Of a stretch of 64,000 nt of DNA, positions 34,505 to 41,908 are shown piece after piece. Location: contig NZ_RQYL01000022.1 of NCBI RefSeq assembly GCF_003860125.1, positions 19,206-83,205 on the forward strand, read 5' to 3'. Numbering within the stretch: the stretch's first letter is position 1; each line of letters opens with the position of its first letter. The position numbers and the translations under genes are program-made. Below the pieces are notes generated by a model that had not been told where the DNA came from, did not search any database, and worked only from the letters and a program-made list of their open reading frames with translations. This stretch comes from Fretibacterium sp. OH1220_COT-178 (GTDB lineage: Bacteria > Synergistota > Synergistia > Synergistales > Aminobacteriaceae).

Positions 34505-35776
34505 TCACAGGCCCAACAAATTGGGGAGCCACAGGACCGTGGCCGGAATGTACGTGATGATGAGCAGCAGGGCAAGGAGGGGGATGAGCATGACGATCAG
34601 GTCCTTGAACATCTCCCCAAGGCTGGTCTCCGCGATCTCGCACGAGACGAAGAGGCAGACCCCCAAAGGCGGCGTGCACATTCCGATGGTCAGGTTGACC
34701 GCGACCATGACCCCGAAATGCACGAGATCGATGCCGAAGGTCCTGACCAGAGGCAGGAACAGGGGGACGAATATCGTGATGGCGCTCGTGGTGTCTATGA
34801 ACGTCCCCGCAATGAGAAGGATGACGTTCATCGCCATGAGGGCGCCCCACTGGGTATCGATGACCGAGAGGAGGCTCTGGGTGATGGACTGCGGGATCAT
34901 CTTTACGGTCATGAACCAGATGAAGAGGCTCGCCGTCATCAGGACGGTCAGGATGATGCCGGTGGTGACGGCCGCATCCGTGAAGGCTTGGGCGATCTTT
35001 TTCCAGGAAAGCTCGCGATAGACGAGTCCACCCAGGAGCAGCGCGTAAGCCACGGCGATGGATGCCGATTCCGTTGGGGTAAAAATGCCCCCGACGATCC
35101 CTCCCACGATGATCACAGGCATGAAAAGAGCCAGGAGGGCATCCCTGAGCCCCTGCCGCACCTCGGACCATTCGGCCTTTTTCGCCCTCCCGACGTAGCC
35201 CCTGCGCTTGCTGATGAGCCAGTTCGCAATCATGAGAAACGCGCCCATCAGGATCCCCGGCACGACCCCGCCCATGAAAAGTTTGGCTATGGAGCCGCTG
35301 ACGATGACGCCGTAGACGACCAGAGGGATGCTCGGAGGGATGATGGGCCCGATGGATCCTGACGTGGCAACGAGGGCTGCGGCATAGGGACGAGAATACC
35401 CCTTGGCGATCATCTCGGAGATGAGAAGAGCCCCGATGGCCGCCGTAGCCGCTATGGCAGAGCCCGTAACGGCGGCGAAGATCATGGAGGCGACGATCGC
35501 GACCATGCCCAGACCGCCCGGCCAGTGGCCGACCAGCGATTCCGAGAAGGAGGTGATGCGTTTGGATATGCCTCCGACCGCCATCAGGTTTCCGGCCAGA
35601 ATGAAGAGGGGGATGGCCACGAAGGCGAAGTTGTCCATTCCGGTGAACATGCGCTGAACGATCACCTCGAGGGGAAGCCCGGTCCCGGCCAGCCCGACCA
35701 AAGTGGTGATGCCCAGGGAAAAGGAAATGGGGATCCCCAGAAGGAAGACTCCAAAAAGCGCCGCTATCCAGAGCAT
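34505..35776 (-). CDS. TRAP transporter large permease (DctM), second system
   Basis: 423 aa, about 12 helices: AIPLFILAGNLMAVGGISKRI, GSIGPIIPPSIPLVVYGVIVSGSIAKLF, GGIFTPTESASIAVAYALLLGG, and LTIGMCTPPLGVCLFVSCEIA. It is the ion-coupled membrane subunit of the second TRAP system and differs clearly in sequence from the one at 25 kb, so the ligand probably differs. Last gene of the gntR operon; its start is seven bases after dctQ. Confidence 0.93.
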   Translation of the reverse strand: MLWIAALFGVFLLGIPISFSLGITTLVGLAGTGLPLEVIVQRMFTGMDNFAFVAIPLFILAGNLMAVGGISKRITSFSESLVGHWPGGLGMVAIVASMIFAAVTGSAIAATAAIGALLISEMIAKGYSRPYAAALVATSGSIGPIIPPSIPLVVYGVIVSGSIAKLFMGGVVPGILMGAFLMIANWLISKRRGYVGRAKKAEWSEVRQGLRDALLALFMPVIIVGGIVGGIFTPTESASIAVAYALLLGGLVYRELSWKKIAQAFTDAAVTTGIILTVLMTASLFIWFMTVKMIPQSITQSLLSVIDTQWGALMAMNVILLIAGTFIDTTSAITIFVPLFLPLVRTFGIDLVHFGVMVAVNLTIGMCTPPLGVCLFVSCEIAETSLGEMFKDLIVMLIPLLALLLIITYIPATVLWLPNLLGL

Positions 35777-35783
35777 GGCGGCC

Positions 35784-36275
35784 TCACCGTCCTTCGGAGC
35801 CCGGGCTTGGGACGAAGAACGACCTCAGAAGCCGCAGGGTGTCGCCGAACAGGAACAGGAGCATGAAGCCGACGGTCACGGGAATCACCGCGTAGAGCCA
35901 GCTCATGGACAGCTGGAGATAGGGGGTGACTTGATCCGCGTTGGCTTTCACGAAGGGGATGCTGAAAAGAAAGACCGCCCCCAGGAAGACGAAGACCACG
36001 ACGTTCGAGAGGAGCTCGAAGCATGGCTTGAGCGGGGCCGGAAAAAGCCGAACCAGGACGTCGATGTTGAGATGGGCTCTGTTGAAGACACCGACGGCCA
36101 TGCCAAAGAAAACCGAATAGGCGAAAAAAATCCGGATGATGTCCGTCGCCCAAGGCATGGGGAGGTTGAATATGTAGCGCTGAACCACCTGCCCCAGCGT
36201 GACGGCGAAGACGACCATCAGACAAAAACCCGACAAGGCGGCGAACAGCCGCCGCAACTTCTGCATCGATCTCAC
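35784..36275 (-). CDS. TRAP transporter small permease (DctQ), second system
   Basis: 163 aa, four helices. PMPWATDIIRIFFAYSVFFGMAVGVFNRAHLNIDVLV is the DctQ signature. It is preceded by the binding-protein gene and a hairpin, and followed at seven bases by the large permease, the common P-Q-M order. Confidence 0.9.
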   Translation of the reverse strand: MRSMQKLRRLFAALSGFCLMVVFAVTLGQVVQRYIFNLPMPWATDIIRIFFAYSVFFGMAVGVFNRAHLNIDVLVRLFPAPLKPCFELLSNVVVFVFLGAVFLFSIPFVKANADQVTPYLQLSMSWLYAVIPVTVGFMLLFLFGDTLRLLRSFFVPSPGSEGR

Positions 36276-36330
36276 TCCTCACCAGCTCCTGTGGACATGC
36301 CGCGCCCCGCAAGGACGCGACGCTCGAAAA

Positions 36331-36354
36331 TGGGGGCCGGTTTCCCGGCCCCCA
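36331..36354 (-). terminator. hairpin attenuating the step from dctP to dctQ
   Basis: TGGGGGCCGG (36331-36340) pairs with CCGGCCCCCA (36345-36354) around a four-base loop; on the minus strand ATTTTC follows. It lies just after the binding-protein stop. Such hairpins let binding protein be made in excess over membrane subunits, by termination or by protecting the upstream mRNA. Confidence 0.65.
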
Positions 36355-36375
36355 GTGCCAGATGAAGACCAGATC

Positions 36376-37368
36376 TCAGCGTGCTTTGGCGACCTCGTCC
36401 CTGATCCTCTGCACCAGAGCCTCGGGGACCACATCGGAGACGACCTTGTAAAGATCCTTCGTCACCTCGGCAAACGCGGCTTTATCGGGGTTCTCCTCGA
36501 TCTCCACGCCGGTCTTCCGGATCGCCTCCAGGCGCTCCTTCTCCAGCTGGGCCAAGGTCTCCCGCTGATAGGCCGCCGTCTTCGCCGCGGCATCCTTCAG
36601 GATCTCCCGATGCTTCGGGTCCAGGCCCTCCAGCCACTTGGCGTTGGCGATCACCAGTGCGGGCTCGTAGGTATGCCCCGTCATGGAAATGTACTTCTGG
36701 ACCTCGTAGAACTTCATGGAGTAGATCGTGGCGATGGGGTTTTCCTCCCCATCCGTCACCTTCTGCTGAAGCGCCGTGTAGAGCTCGCCAAAGGGGATGG
36801 GCGTGGCGACGGCGCCCAGGCGCCGCATGAACTCGATCCATATCTTGGACTCCTGCACCCGGATCTTGAGGTCCTTCATGTCCGCGGGGACCTTGACGGG
36901 ACGGACGTTGTTGGTCATGTTCCGGAACCCGACCTCCCAGAAGGAGAGGCTGGCAAAACCCTTCTTCAGCATGTACTCCGCAAGCTCCGACCCGATGGAA
37001 CCGTCGAGAGCGGCGTAGACCTGCTCCCGTCCCGGGAACAGGAAGGGGATGCCGAAGACCTGAAGCTCGGGGACGAAGCCCGCCATGTTGCTCGCGGCGA
37101 CGGCCCCTATCTCCACCGTCCCCATACGGACGCTCTCCGCCAGCTCACGCTCTCCCCCAAGCTGTCCCTGCGGGAAGATCGTGATCTGCATCTCGCCGCC
37201 CGAGGCCTCCTCGACCAGCTTCTTGAAATGTTCCGCCCCGATGTTGTACTGGTGCTCCAGACTGCCCGAATGAGCGAACTTGATGTTCACCGGCGCCGCA
37301 AACGCCGCGCTCCCCAACAGAGCGGCCCACATGACAACGAAAAATCCCGCCAACGTGCTCTTCTTCAT
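36376..37368 (-). CDS. TRAP substrate-binding protein (DctP), second system
   Basis: 330 aa with a signal peptide (cleavage near SAAFAA-PV, about residue 25). DctP family: NIKFAHSGSLEHQYNIGAEHFKKLVEEAS, ITIFPQGQLGGERELAESVRMGTVEIGAV, and the ligand-binding Arg in DLKIRVQESKIW. Its operon partners (amidase and DUF2848 protein) suggest a ligand carrying a carboxylate, perhaps an amide or lactone. Starts six bases after the stop of the nitrilase-family gene. Confidence 0.93.
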   Translation of the reverse strand: MKKSTLAGFFVVMWAALLGSAAFAAPVNIKFAHSGSLEHQYNIGAEHFKKLVEEASGGEMQITIFPQGQLGGERELAESVRMGTVEIGAVAASNMAGFVPELQVFGIPFLFPGREQVYAALDGSIGSELAEYMLKKGFASLSFWEVGFRNMTNNVRPVKVPADMKDLKIRVQESKIWIEFMRRLGAVATPIPFGELYTALQQKVTDGEENPIATIYSMKFYEVQKYISMTGHTYEPALVIANAKWLEGLDPKHREILKDAAAKTAAYQRETLAQLEKERLEAIRKTGVEIEENPDKAAFAEVTKDLYKVVSDVVPEALVQRIRDEVAKAR

Positions 37369-37374
37369 CCGTCC

Positions 37375-38193
37375 TCATCCTTCCTGTTTTTGAGTCGTCA
37401 AAGCGCCGTACGCCTCCGGCGCCCTGTCCTTGAACACCGTAAGGAAACTTCTGGTCCTCGCCACCTCGTCCGTATCGATGGTGACGAAGCCCGCCTCCTC
37501 CCCTTCGCCGGCGCGGAAGAGGGTCTCTCCCTTCGGCCCCAGGATCATGGAGCGGCCGCCGAATCGGGTGCCGTCCGTCGTCCCGCATCGGTTGCAGGCC
37601 ACGACGAACATCTGGTTCTCTATGGCCCGGGCCCGCAAAAGGGCCTCCCAATGGTCGATCCTCGAGGCGGGCCACTCCGCGCTGACGAAGAGGACCTCCG
37701 CCCCCTCGAGCGCGTAGAGCCGGACCCACTCGCAGAAGCGAATGTCGTAGCAAATGACACAACCGGCCCTCACTCCGGCGAGATCGAAGCGGCACGTCGT
37801 GCGCCCGGGGACGAAATATTTGTCCTCATCCATCAGGCGGATCAGGTGGGCCTTGTCGTAATGTGCCACGAGACGGCCCTGAGGGTCGATGACCTGCGCA
37901 CGGTTGGCAAAACCTTCGGATGTGGAGGCCAGAACGGACCCGCCGACGAACCATACTCCGTACTCACGAGCCGCCGAGCCAAGGAACTCCGCCGCGCCGG
38001 CACCCTCCGGATCGGCAAGCTGCCCCGCCCGATCGAGCGCATAACCCACGTCCCAAATTTCAGGGACGGTGACGGCAGTAGGGAGTTCGGAGGGGACGAG
38101 CGCCGATGAAAGCCAGCGGCGGAGCGTTGCCCGGTTGCGCTCGCGATCTCCCAACGCGATGTCGAACTGCAATACGCCCACGCGGATTTTCAC
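37375..38193 (-). CDS. carbon-nitrogen hydrolase (nitrilase superfamily, amidase-like)
   Basis: 272 aa, cytoplasmic. The Glu-Lys-Cys triad is visible: E45 (TVPEIWDVGY), K114 (HYDKAHLIRL) and C148 (GCVICYDIRF). Overall it resembles omega-amidase/YafV-type enzymes that hydrolyse alpha-keto-acid or dicarboxylic amides. It lies between the DUF2848 gene (nine bases) and dctP (six bases), so it very likely acts on the compound brought in by TRAP system 2. The exact substrate is unknown. Confidence 0.9.
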   Translation of the reverse strand: MKIRVGVLQFDIALGDRERNRATLRRWLSSALVPSELPTAVTVPEIWDVGYALDRAGQLADPEGAGAAEFLGSAAREYGVWFVGGSVLASTSEGFANRAQVIDPQGRLVAHYDKAHLIRLMDEDKYFVPGRTTCRFDLAGVRAGCVICYDIRFCEWVRLYALEGAEVLFVSAEWPASRIDHWEALLRARAIENQMFVVACNRCGTTDGTRFGGRSMILGPKGETLFRAGEGEEAGFVTIDTDEVARTRSFLTVFKDRAPEAYGALTTQKQEG

Positions 38194-38202
38194 GGTTCCA
38201 CC

Positions 38203-38886
38203 TCAATTCCTGTCCGGAAGAACCCGGACGGAGTACTCATGACGGATTTCCCGTTCAAGGACGGGGTCCTTCAGAGAAAGCACGTAATGGCTTCCGTAAA
38301 TCAACCCCTCGCCCAACACCGGCAGCGTCCCGCTGAAGAGCGCGATGCGCCCGCCCGGCATGGGGGCGTCCCCGCACGCCAGCTCGAAGAGACGCTCCGG
38401 GGGCAGCATTTTTCCCAGGGCCCCCTCCTGATAGAGCTTGCCGTCATTCCAGACCCGCAGCTCTATGGAGTCCCAATGCTCCCTCACGTCATCGACCCTC
38501 CAGCAGACCGACCCGACGGTCTTGGAGCAGACCTGCTTGGCCTTGGCCACTGAAACGGTCTCAAGGGAACGATCCGTGTGGTCGCTTGCCACCGTGACAT
38601 GCAGATTGCCTCCGGCGCAGCGCGCCAGAAAGACCTCGCCCTCACCCGAGGTCGAGCCCCCGACAACCCACAGGAGCCTGGAGGACGCCACGCGCTCCGG
38701 ATCCACCCAATACATCGAGGGCACAGATTCCGGCGCGGGAACCCCTATCTTTCGCAGCTCCTCGACATGGGCCCGGACGCTCGCCTGATCCCGGCCGGTA
38801 TACCCCGCCGCCACACAGACGTCCCACGTCAGGGCTATTTCGTGGGACGCACCGTCCTTTCGCAACACCACCGACTTCATCCGCAC
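38203..38886 (-). CDS. DUF2848 protein
   Basis: 227 aa. Start is a GTG at 38886 with GAGAGGTG upstream, or the ATG two codons later. DUF2848 features: VPSMYWVDP near residue 60, SGEGEVFLARCAGG, TVASDHTDRSLETVSVAKAKQVCSK, and MPGGRIALFSGTLPVLGEGL. The family has an FAA-hydrolase-like fold and is found beside transporters and amidases; no reaction is established that I know of. It lies second in the gntR operon, six bases after gntR. Confidence 0.85.
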   Translation of the reverse strand: MRMKSVVLRKDGASHEIALTWDVCVAAGYTGRDQASVRAHVEELRKIGVPAPESVPSMYWVDPERVASSRLLWVVGGSTSGEGEVFLARCAGGNLHVTVASDHTDRSLETVSVAKAKQVCSKTVGSVCWRVDDVREHWDSIELRVWNDGKLYQEGALGKMLPPERLFELACGDAPMPGGRIALFSGTLPVLGEGLIYGSHYVLSLKDPVLEREIRHEYSVRVLPDRN

Positions 38887-38892
38887 ATTCGA

Positions 38893-39573
38893 TCACCTCT
38901 CCCGTTCTGGGGGCGATGTCACGCCCCTCAGGCACTCCTTGTCGTGGAGCTTCCCTATCAAAATACTCTCCGTGGAATCCAGGTGTGCCCGAATGGCCGC
39001 CTTCACGGCACTCTTCCGTCTTTTCTCCAACGCCCCGAGGATCGCGCCGTGCTCGTCCAGGACGTCGTCGTACCGCTGTTCGTCCATGGCCAGCATGCCG
39101 AACCAGATCATGTCCTCGCTGACACAGCGCCAGAATTTCTGCAGATACTCGTTTCCAGACACGGCAAAAAAAGTCGAGTGGAAGGACTGATCCGTCGTAA
39201 TGAAGGTGAAGAGATCGTCCCTTGCCTTGTGCATCGCGTTGGCAAGGTCCCTCATACGCCGGACCACCGTGCCGTCGAGCCCCCCGGCAAAGGCGAGGTC
39301 CACGGCATCATCCTCCAGCACCCGTCGCGCCAGAAAGAGTTTGCGCAAATTCAAGGTGGAGGCATCGCGCACCTGGATGTTCCTTCTCGCGTTCACCGTG
39401 AGCCAGCCCTCCTGGGAAAGACGCTGGATCGCCTCGCGGACGGGCGTACGGCTGACGTTGAACTTCTCCGCAAGCTGGCGTTCCTGAAGGATCGCCCCCG
39501 GAGGGTGGACCAGAGAGAGAATGTCCGTTTTTATCCTGGCGTAGACTCCGGAGGCGAGACAATCGTCCTTCAT
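38893..39573 (-). CDS. GntR-family regulator (FadR/FCD subgroup)
   Basis: 226 aa from the ATG at 39573 (GGAGGG upstream). Winged helix at residues 5-70: SGVYARIKTDILSLVHPPGAILQERQLAEKF and SRTPVREAIQRLSQEGWLTV. An FCD ligand domain follows, with metal-binding His/Asp candidates (TDQSFHSTFF, LDEHGAILGAL, AIRAHLDSTE). FCD regulators sense organic acids and normally repress the adjacent catabolic operon. Its own promoter carries a palindromic operator, so autoregulation of the gntR-DUF2848-amidase-TRAP operon is likely. Confidence 0.92.
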   Translation of the reverse strand: MKDDCLASGVYARIKTDILSLVHPPGAILQERQLAEKFNVSRTPVREAIQRLSQEGWLTVNARRNIQVRDASTLNLRKLFLARRVLEDDAVDLAFAGGLDGTVVRRMRDLANAMHKARDDLFTFITTDQSFHSTFFAVSGNEYLQKFWRCVSEDMIWFGMLAMDEQRYDDVLDEHGAILGALEKRRKSAVKAAIRAHLDSTESILIGKLHDKECLRGVTSPPERER

Positions 39574-39592
39574 CGGCAAGCCCTCCGCTCAT

Positions 39593-39645
39593 CTGGTATA
39601 CCAGTTGCCCTCAAGAGTATAAGGGCGACGGACCGAGGGCGTCAA
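39593..39645 (-). promoter_or_regulatory. promoter and GntR operator
   Basis: Minus strand: TTGACG (39640-39645), 18-base spacer, TATACT (39616-39621). A perfect 12-bp palindrome CTGGTATACCAG at 39593-39604 begins a few bases after the expected start of transcription and 20 bases before the ATG. It resembles known FadR-subfamily half-sites (TGGTATACCA). Confidence 0.75.
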
Positions 39646-39825
39646 GGGGTTTCATTCCACAAACAGCCGGGAACAGACCGAGCCTCCGCCCCGTCTCCGG
39701 GGCAGGGGGAAGCCGGAAAACAAGAACGACCTTTTGAGGCCCCATTCGTCCGGCACCATGACTGCCCCCGCGCATCCCGACGCTTTTTCCGGCGATCCGC
39801 CGCGACGATCCCTCCGAAGGACGCT

Positions 39826-39865
39826 GTCCTTGTTCGTCCTTGTTCGTCCTTGTTCGTCCTTGTTC
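39826..39865 (+). repeat. four tandem 10-bp repeats
   Basis: Four perfect copies of GTCCTTGTTC abut the left end of an IS derivative. No protein frame is supported here. The flanking stretch 39646-39825 also holds no recognisable gene. Confidence 0.85.
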
Positions 39866-40373
39866 AATGATAATTGTAGCTACGCTGAACCTTCGCTCCA
39901 CCCTATAAGTGGTCAGTGAAAAGGTCACCCCCCGCAGGACAGGTCTTTTTGGATAATACCGGCATGAAGCAGAAGCGAGCGGCGTTGTCGCAAAAAGATA
40001 TCAAGCGCATCAAGGTCTTGGAGCTGGTGGTCAACGGGATGGTGACCAATCAGGAGGCTGCGGAGTCCTTAAAGCTCTGTCGGAGGCAGATCATCAGACT
40101 CGGGAAAAAGTACCTGGAACAAAGCGAAACAGGCATCGTTCACGGCAACAGAGGCAGACATCCTCTGCACAGGATTGGAGAGCACATCCGACTCAAAGTG
40201 CTCGGTCTCTACCGGGAGCGGAAGCTTTTCCTACAGGGGACAAACCTATGCCCCAACCACCCCTGGAAGCGCTCTTTCAGGAAAAACGATCACCCTATCT
40301 CGGGGCTGGGGGAAACAAAGGCGACATTTTCTCTGAACACTTGGAGGTGACTTTTTCTCTGGCTATTGACATC
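39861..40373 (+). mobile_element. deletion derivative 1 of an ISNCY-like element (keeps the HTH part)
   Basis: Shares both ends with the copy at 41909-42763. The left end contains a conserved TAGCTACGCT and CAGTGAAAAGGTCACC; the right end contains GGCGACATTTTCTCTGAAC and GGCTATTGACATC. The inverted subterminal motif CAG(A/T)GAAAA.GTCACC occurs at both ends. The middle of the transposase, including the catalytic core, is deleted. It is not autonomous. Confidence 0.75.
39964..40350 (+). pseudogene. transposase fragment, N-terminal HTH plus C-terminal stub
   Basis: Codes for an N-terminal helix-turn-helix (DIKRIKVLELVVNGMVTNQEAAESL, KLCRRQIIRLGKKYLEQ) followed, after the deletion joint near residue 85, by the extreme C-terminal tail (RSFRKND..LGETKATFSLNT). 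No DDE residues remain. It might still bind the IS ends and act as a repressor of transposition. Confidence 0.75.
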
Positions 40374-40380
40374 ATACGGG

Positions 40381-40431
40381 TGTAAAGAAAGAGCCGCTCC
40401 TCCAAAAGATGGGAGCGGCTCTTTCTTTACA
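40381..40431. terminator. 20-bp perfect inverted repeat terminator
   Basis: Arms 40381-40400 and 40412-40431 are perfectly complementary over 20 bp, with an 11-base loop; the stem includes GAGCCGCTCC and ends in CTTTCTTT. It terminates the minus-strand MBL-like gene that stops at 40479. Confidence 0.85.
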
Positions 40432-40478
40432 CATTGGCGGAGAAAAACGCGCGGTTGCGCGGTTCGATGAGGTCCGTG

Positions 40479-41333
40479 CTACTTGTAGAGGTTGGCGGCG
40501 CTCATCTCCAGATATCCCTCGCCCCGATAGTCGGGAAACGCCTTCTTCATGGCCGCGACAAATTCTTCCTTCGTCCCGGAAGCGGTCAGGATCTCCTTGG
40601 TCTTCTCAAGGTAGGCGATCTTTTTGTCCAGGGCCTCCGGCTTCTCGGGGACATGATGCGAGGTCAGAATCAGCTCGTATCCCTTGCCCTTCATCTTGCG
40701 GAGGGCTTCGGCGAACGCCTCGATATGCCCCGCGCTGCCCAGAATGGAGTGGGTGTCGCCGCCCAGCATATGCAGATAAACGACCTTTGCGGAGGGGACC
40801 GCGATCGTCATGCCGGGCGCCGGGGCCGGGACATCGTCGTACTCCAGGGAAAAATCGATGCCTCCGATGCTGGCGTTCGGCCCCTCGAGGGACTGGTCGG
40901 GAACGACCACCTTTGAATCGAACCCCGGAACGCCCTTGGCGAAATTCTCGAACAGCGCGGCGGCCCTGCCGTCCTTGGCGAACTCCACGGCCGCCTTGCT
41001 GGCGTAGATGGGAATGCCTTTATAGTGGGACAGCCCCGCTCCGTGGTACGATACGATCACTGCCGCGAGGGGCTTGCCCAGCCCGTTGATGTACCGCTTC
41101 AGATCCTTCGCCGACTCCGGCATGGACTGGGGCTCCAGCAGGACGAGCTCCTTCTCCGTCTCGAACACGACGGAACCGTCCAGCATACCCTCCGCGGAGT
41201 TGTACGCGTGTACGGTCAATCCCGGCATCTCGAACTTCCCTATACTGCCCTTATAGCCCTCCGCGGCAAACGCGGTGCCTCCGAGTGCCATCACCATTCC
41301 TGCTGCCGCCAACACCTTAACGAACTCTACCAT
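40479..41333 (-). CDS. exported metallo-beta-lactamase-like protein with altered metal motif
   Basis: 284 aa from the ATG at 41333 (AGGAAGG six bases upstream). Signal peptide residues 1-22 (ALGGTAFAA-EG). The MBL fold is suggested by LVLLEPQSMPESAKDLKRYI, VIVSYHGAGLSHYKGIPIYAS, LHMLGGDTHSILGSAGHI and LILTSHHVPE. The normal HxHxDH metal motif reads HGAGLSH, so the second His and the Asp are absent, while later Asp/His positions remain. It may be a binding or degraded enzyme, or use another metal site. It forms a two-gene unit after marR, and its substrate is unknown. Confidence 0.65.
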   Translation of the reverse strand: MVEFVKVLAAAGMVMALGGTAFAAEGYKGSIGKFEMPGLTVHAYNSAEGMLDGSVVFETEKELVLLEPQSMPESAKDLKRYINGLGKPLAAVIVSYHGAGLSHYKGIPIYASKAAVEFAKDGRAAALFENFAKGVPGFDSKVVVPDQSLEGPNASIGGIDFSLEYDDVPAPAPGMTIAVPSAKVVYLHMLGGDTHSILGSAGHIEAFAEALRKMKGKGYELILTSHHVPEKPEALDKKIAYLEKTKEILTASGTKEEFVAAMKKAFPDYRGEGYLEMSAANLYK

Positions 41334-41380
41334 AGTCATCCTTCCTTTCTTTTTCCAAAGATTTCTCTTAAACGATGTCC

Positions 41381-41851
41381 TTATGGTGTGTCCGCCCCGG
41401 CGCGTGCCCCGGAAGCGGCCAACTCTATGCGTTTCGTCATCTCCGAAAGCTGCCGGCAGAACGCCTCTTTCTCCCTCTCGGAAGCGTCTCCCCACACCGT
41501 ACGGCGCAGTTCCTCGGAGATGCGTTCGAACAGCGCCCGAAAAGCGATGCCTTTTTCCGTCAGGCAAAGAATCGTGACCCGGCTGTCGTTCTTATCCGCC
41601 TCCCTCCTTATATACCCGAGGGACTCGAGCTTGCGCGCCAGGACCGTAAGCGTGCTCTTGTCCCTGTTCACCCGATCGCAAACGGCTTTCATCGGCTGAG
41701 CCCCGCCTTCGTACAGCGCCACCAGCACGGCTCCGTGGGACGGCGCCAACCCTACGACCCCCTCCTCGGTCAAGCGGGCCATAAGGAACGTGTTGATGCC
41801 ATTCCTCAAAAGGGCAATATTGTGTGCGATGTCGTCCCCAATTCTCATCAT
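41381..41851 (-). CDS. MarR-family regulator
   Basis: 156 aa. Winged helix: LAPSHGAVLVALYEGGAQPMKAVCDRV, NRDKSTLTVLARKLESLGYIRREADKNDSRVTILCLTEKG, flanked by dimerisation helices. The first ATG (41851, next to a second at 41848) lies six or seven bases from the -10 box, so the transcript is probably leaderless. It likely represses itself and the MBL-like gene 47 bases downstream, responding to a small aromatic or oxidant signal as is usual for MarR proteins. Confidence 0.9.
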   Translation of the reverse strand: MMRIGDDIAHNIALLRNGINTFLMARLTEEGVVGLAPSHGAVLVALYEGGAQPMKAVCDRVNRDKSTLTVLARKLESLGYIRREADKNDSRVTILCLTEKGIAFRALFERISEELRRTVWGDASEREKEAFCRQLSEMTKRIELAASGARAGADTP

Positions 41852-41857
41852 GAAGTC

Positions 41858-41886
41858 ATTATAGTTTTATATAAAACCAATGTCAA
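41858..41886 (-). promoter_or_regulatory. consensus promoter with MarR operator in the spacer
   Basis: Minus strand: TTGACA (41881-41886), exactly 17 bases, TATAAT (41858-41863). The spacer starts next to the -10 box with a perfect 14-bp palindrome GTTTTATATAAAAC (41864-41877). A dimeric MarR protein bound there would block RNA polymerase. Confidence 0.85.
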
Positions 41887-41908
41887 GTCCTTCGAATTTT
41901 CCTGTTGT

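Noticed and set aside
39593..39604. The TATACC inside the palindrome as the -10 box of gntR
   Set aside because: It is too close to the ATG and lacks a -35 box; TATACT at 39616-39621 with TTGACG upstream is a better promoter.
39826..39865. A short CRISPR-like array
   Set aside because: The units are only 10 bp with no spacers, so this is a simple tandem repeat.
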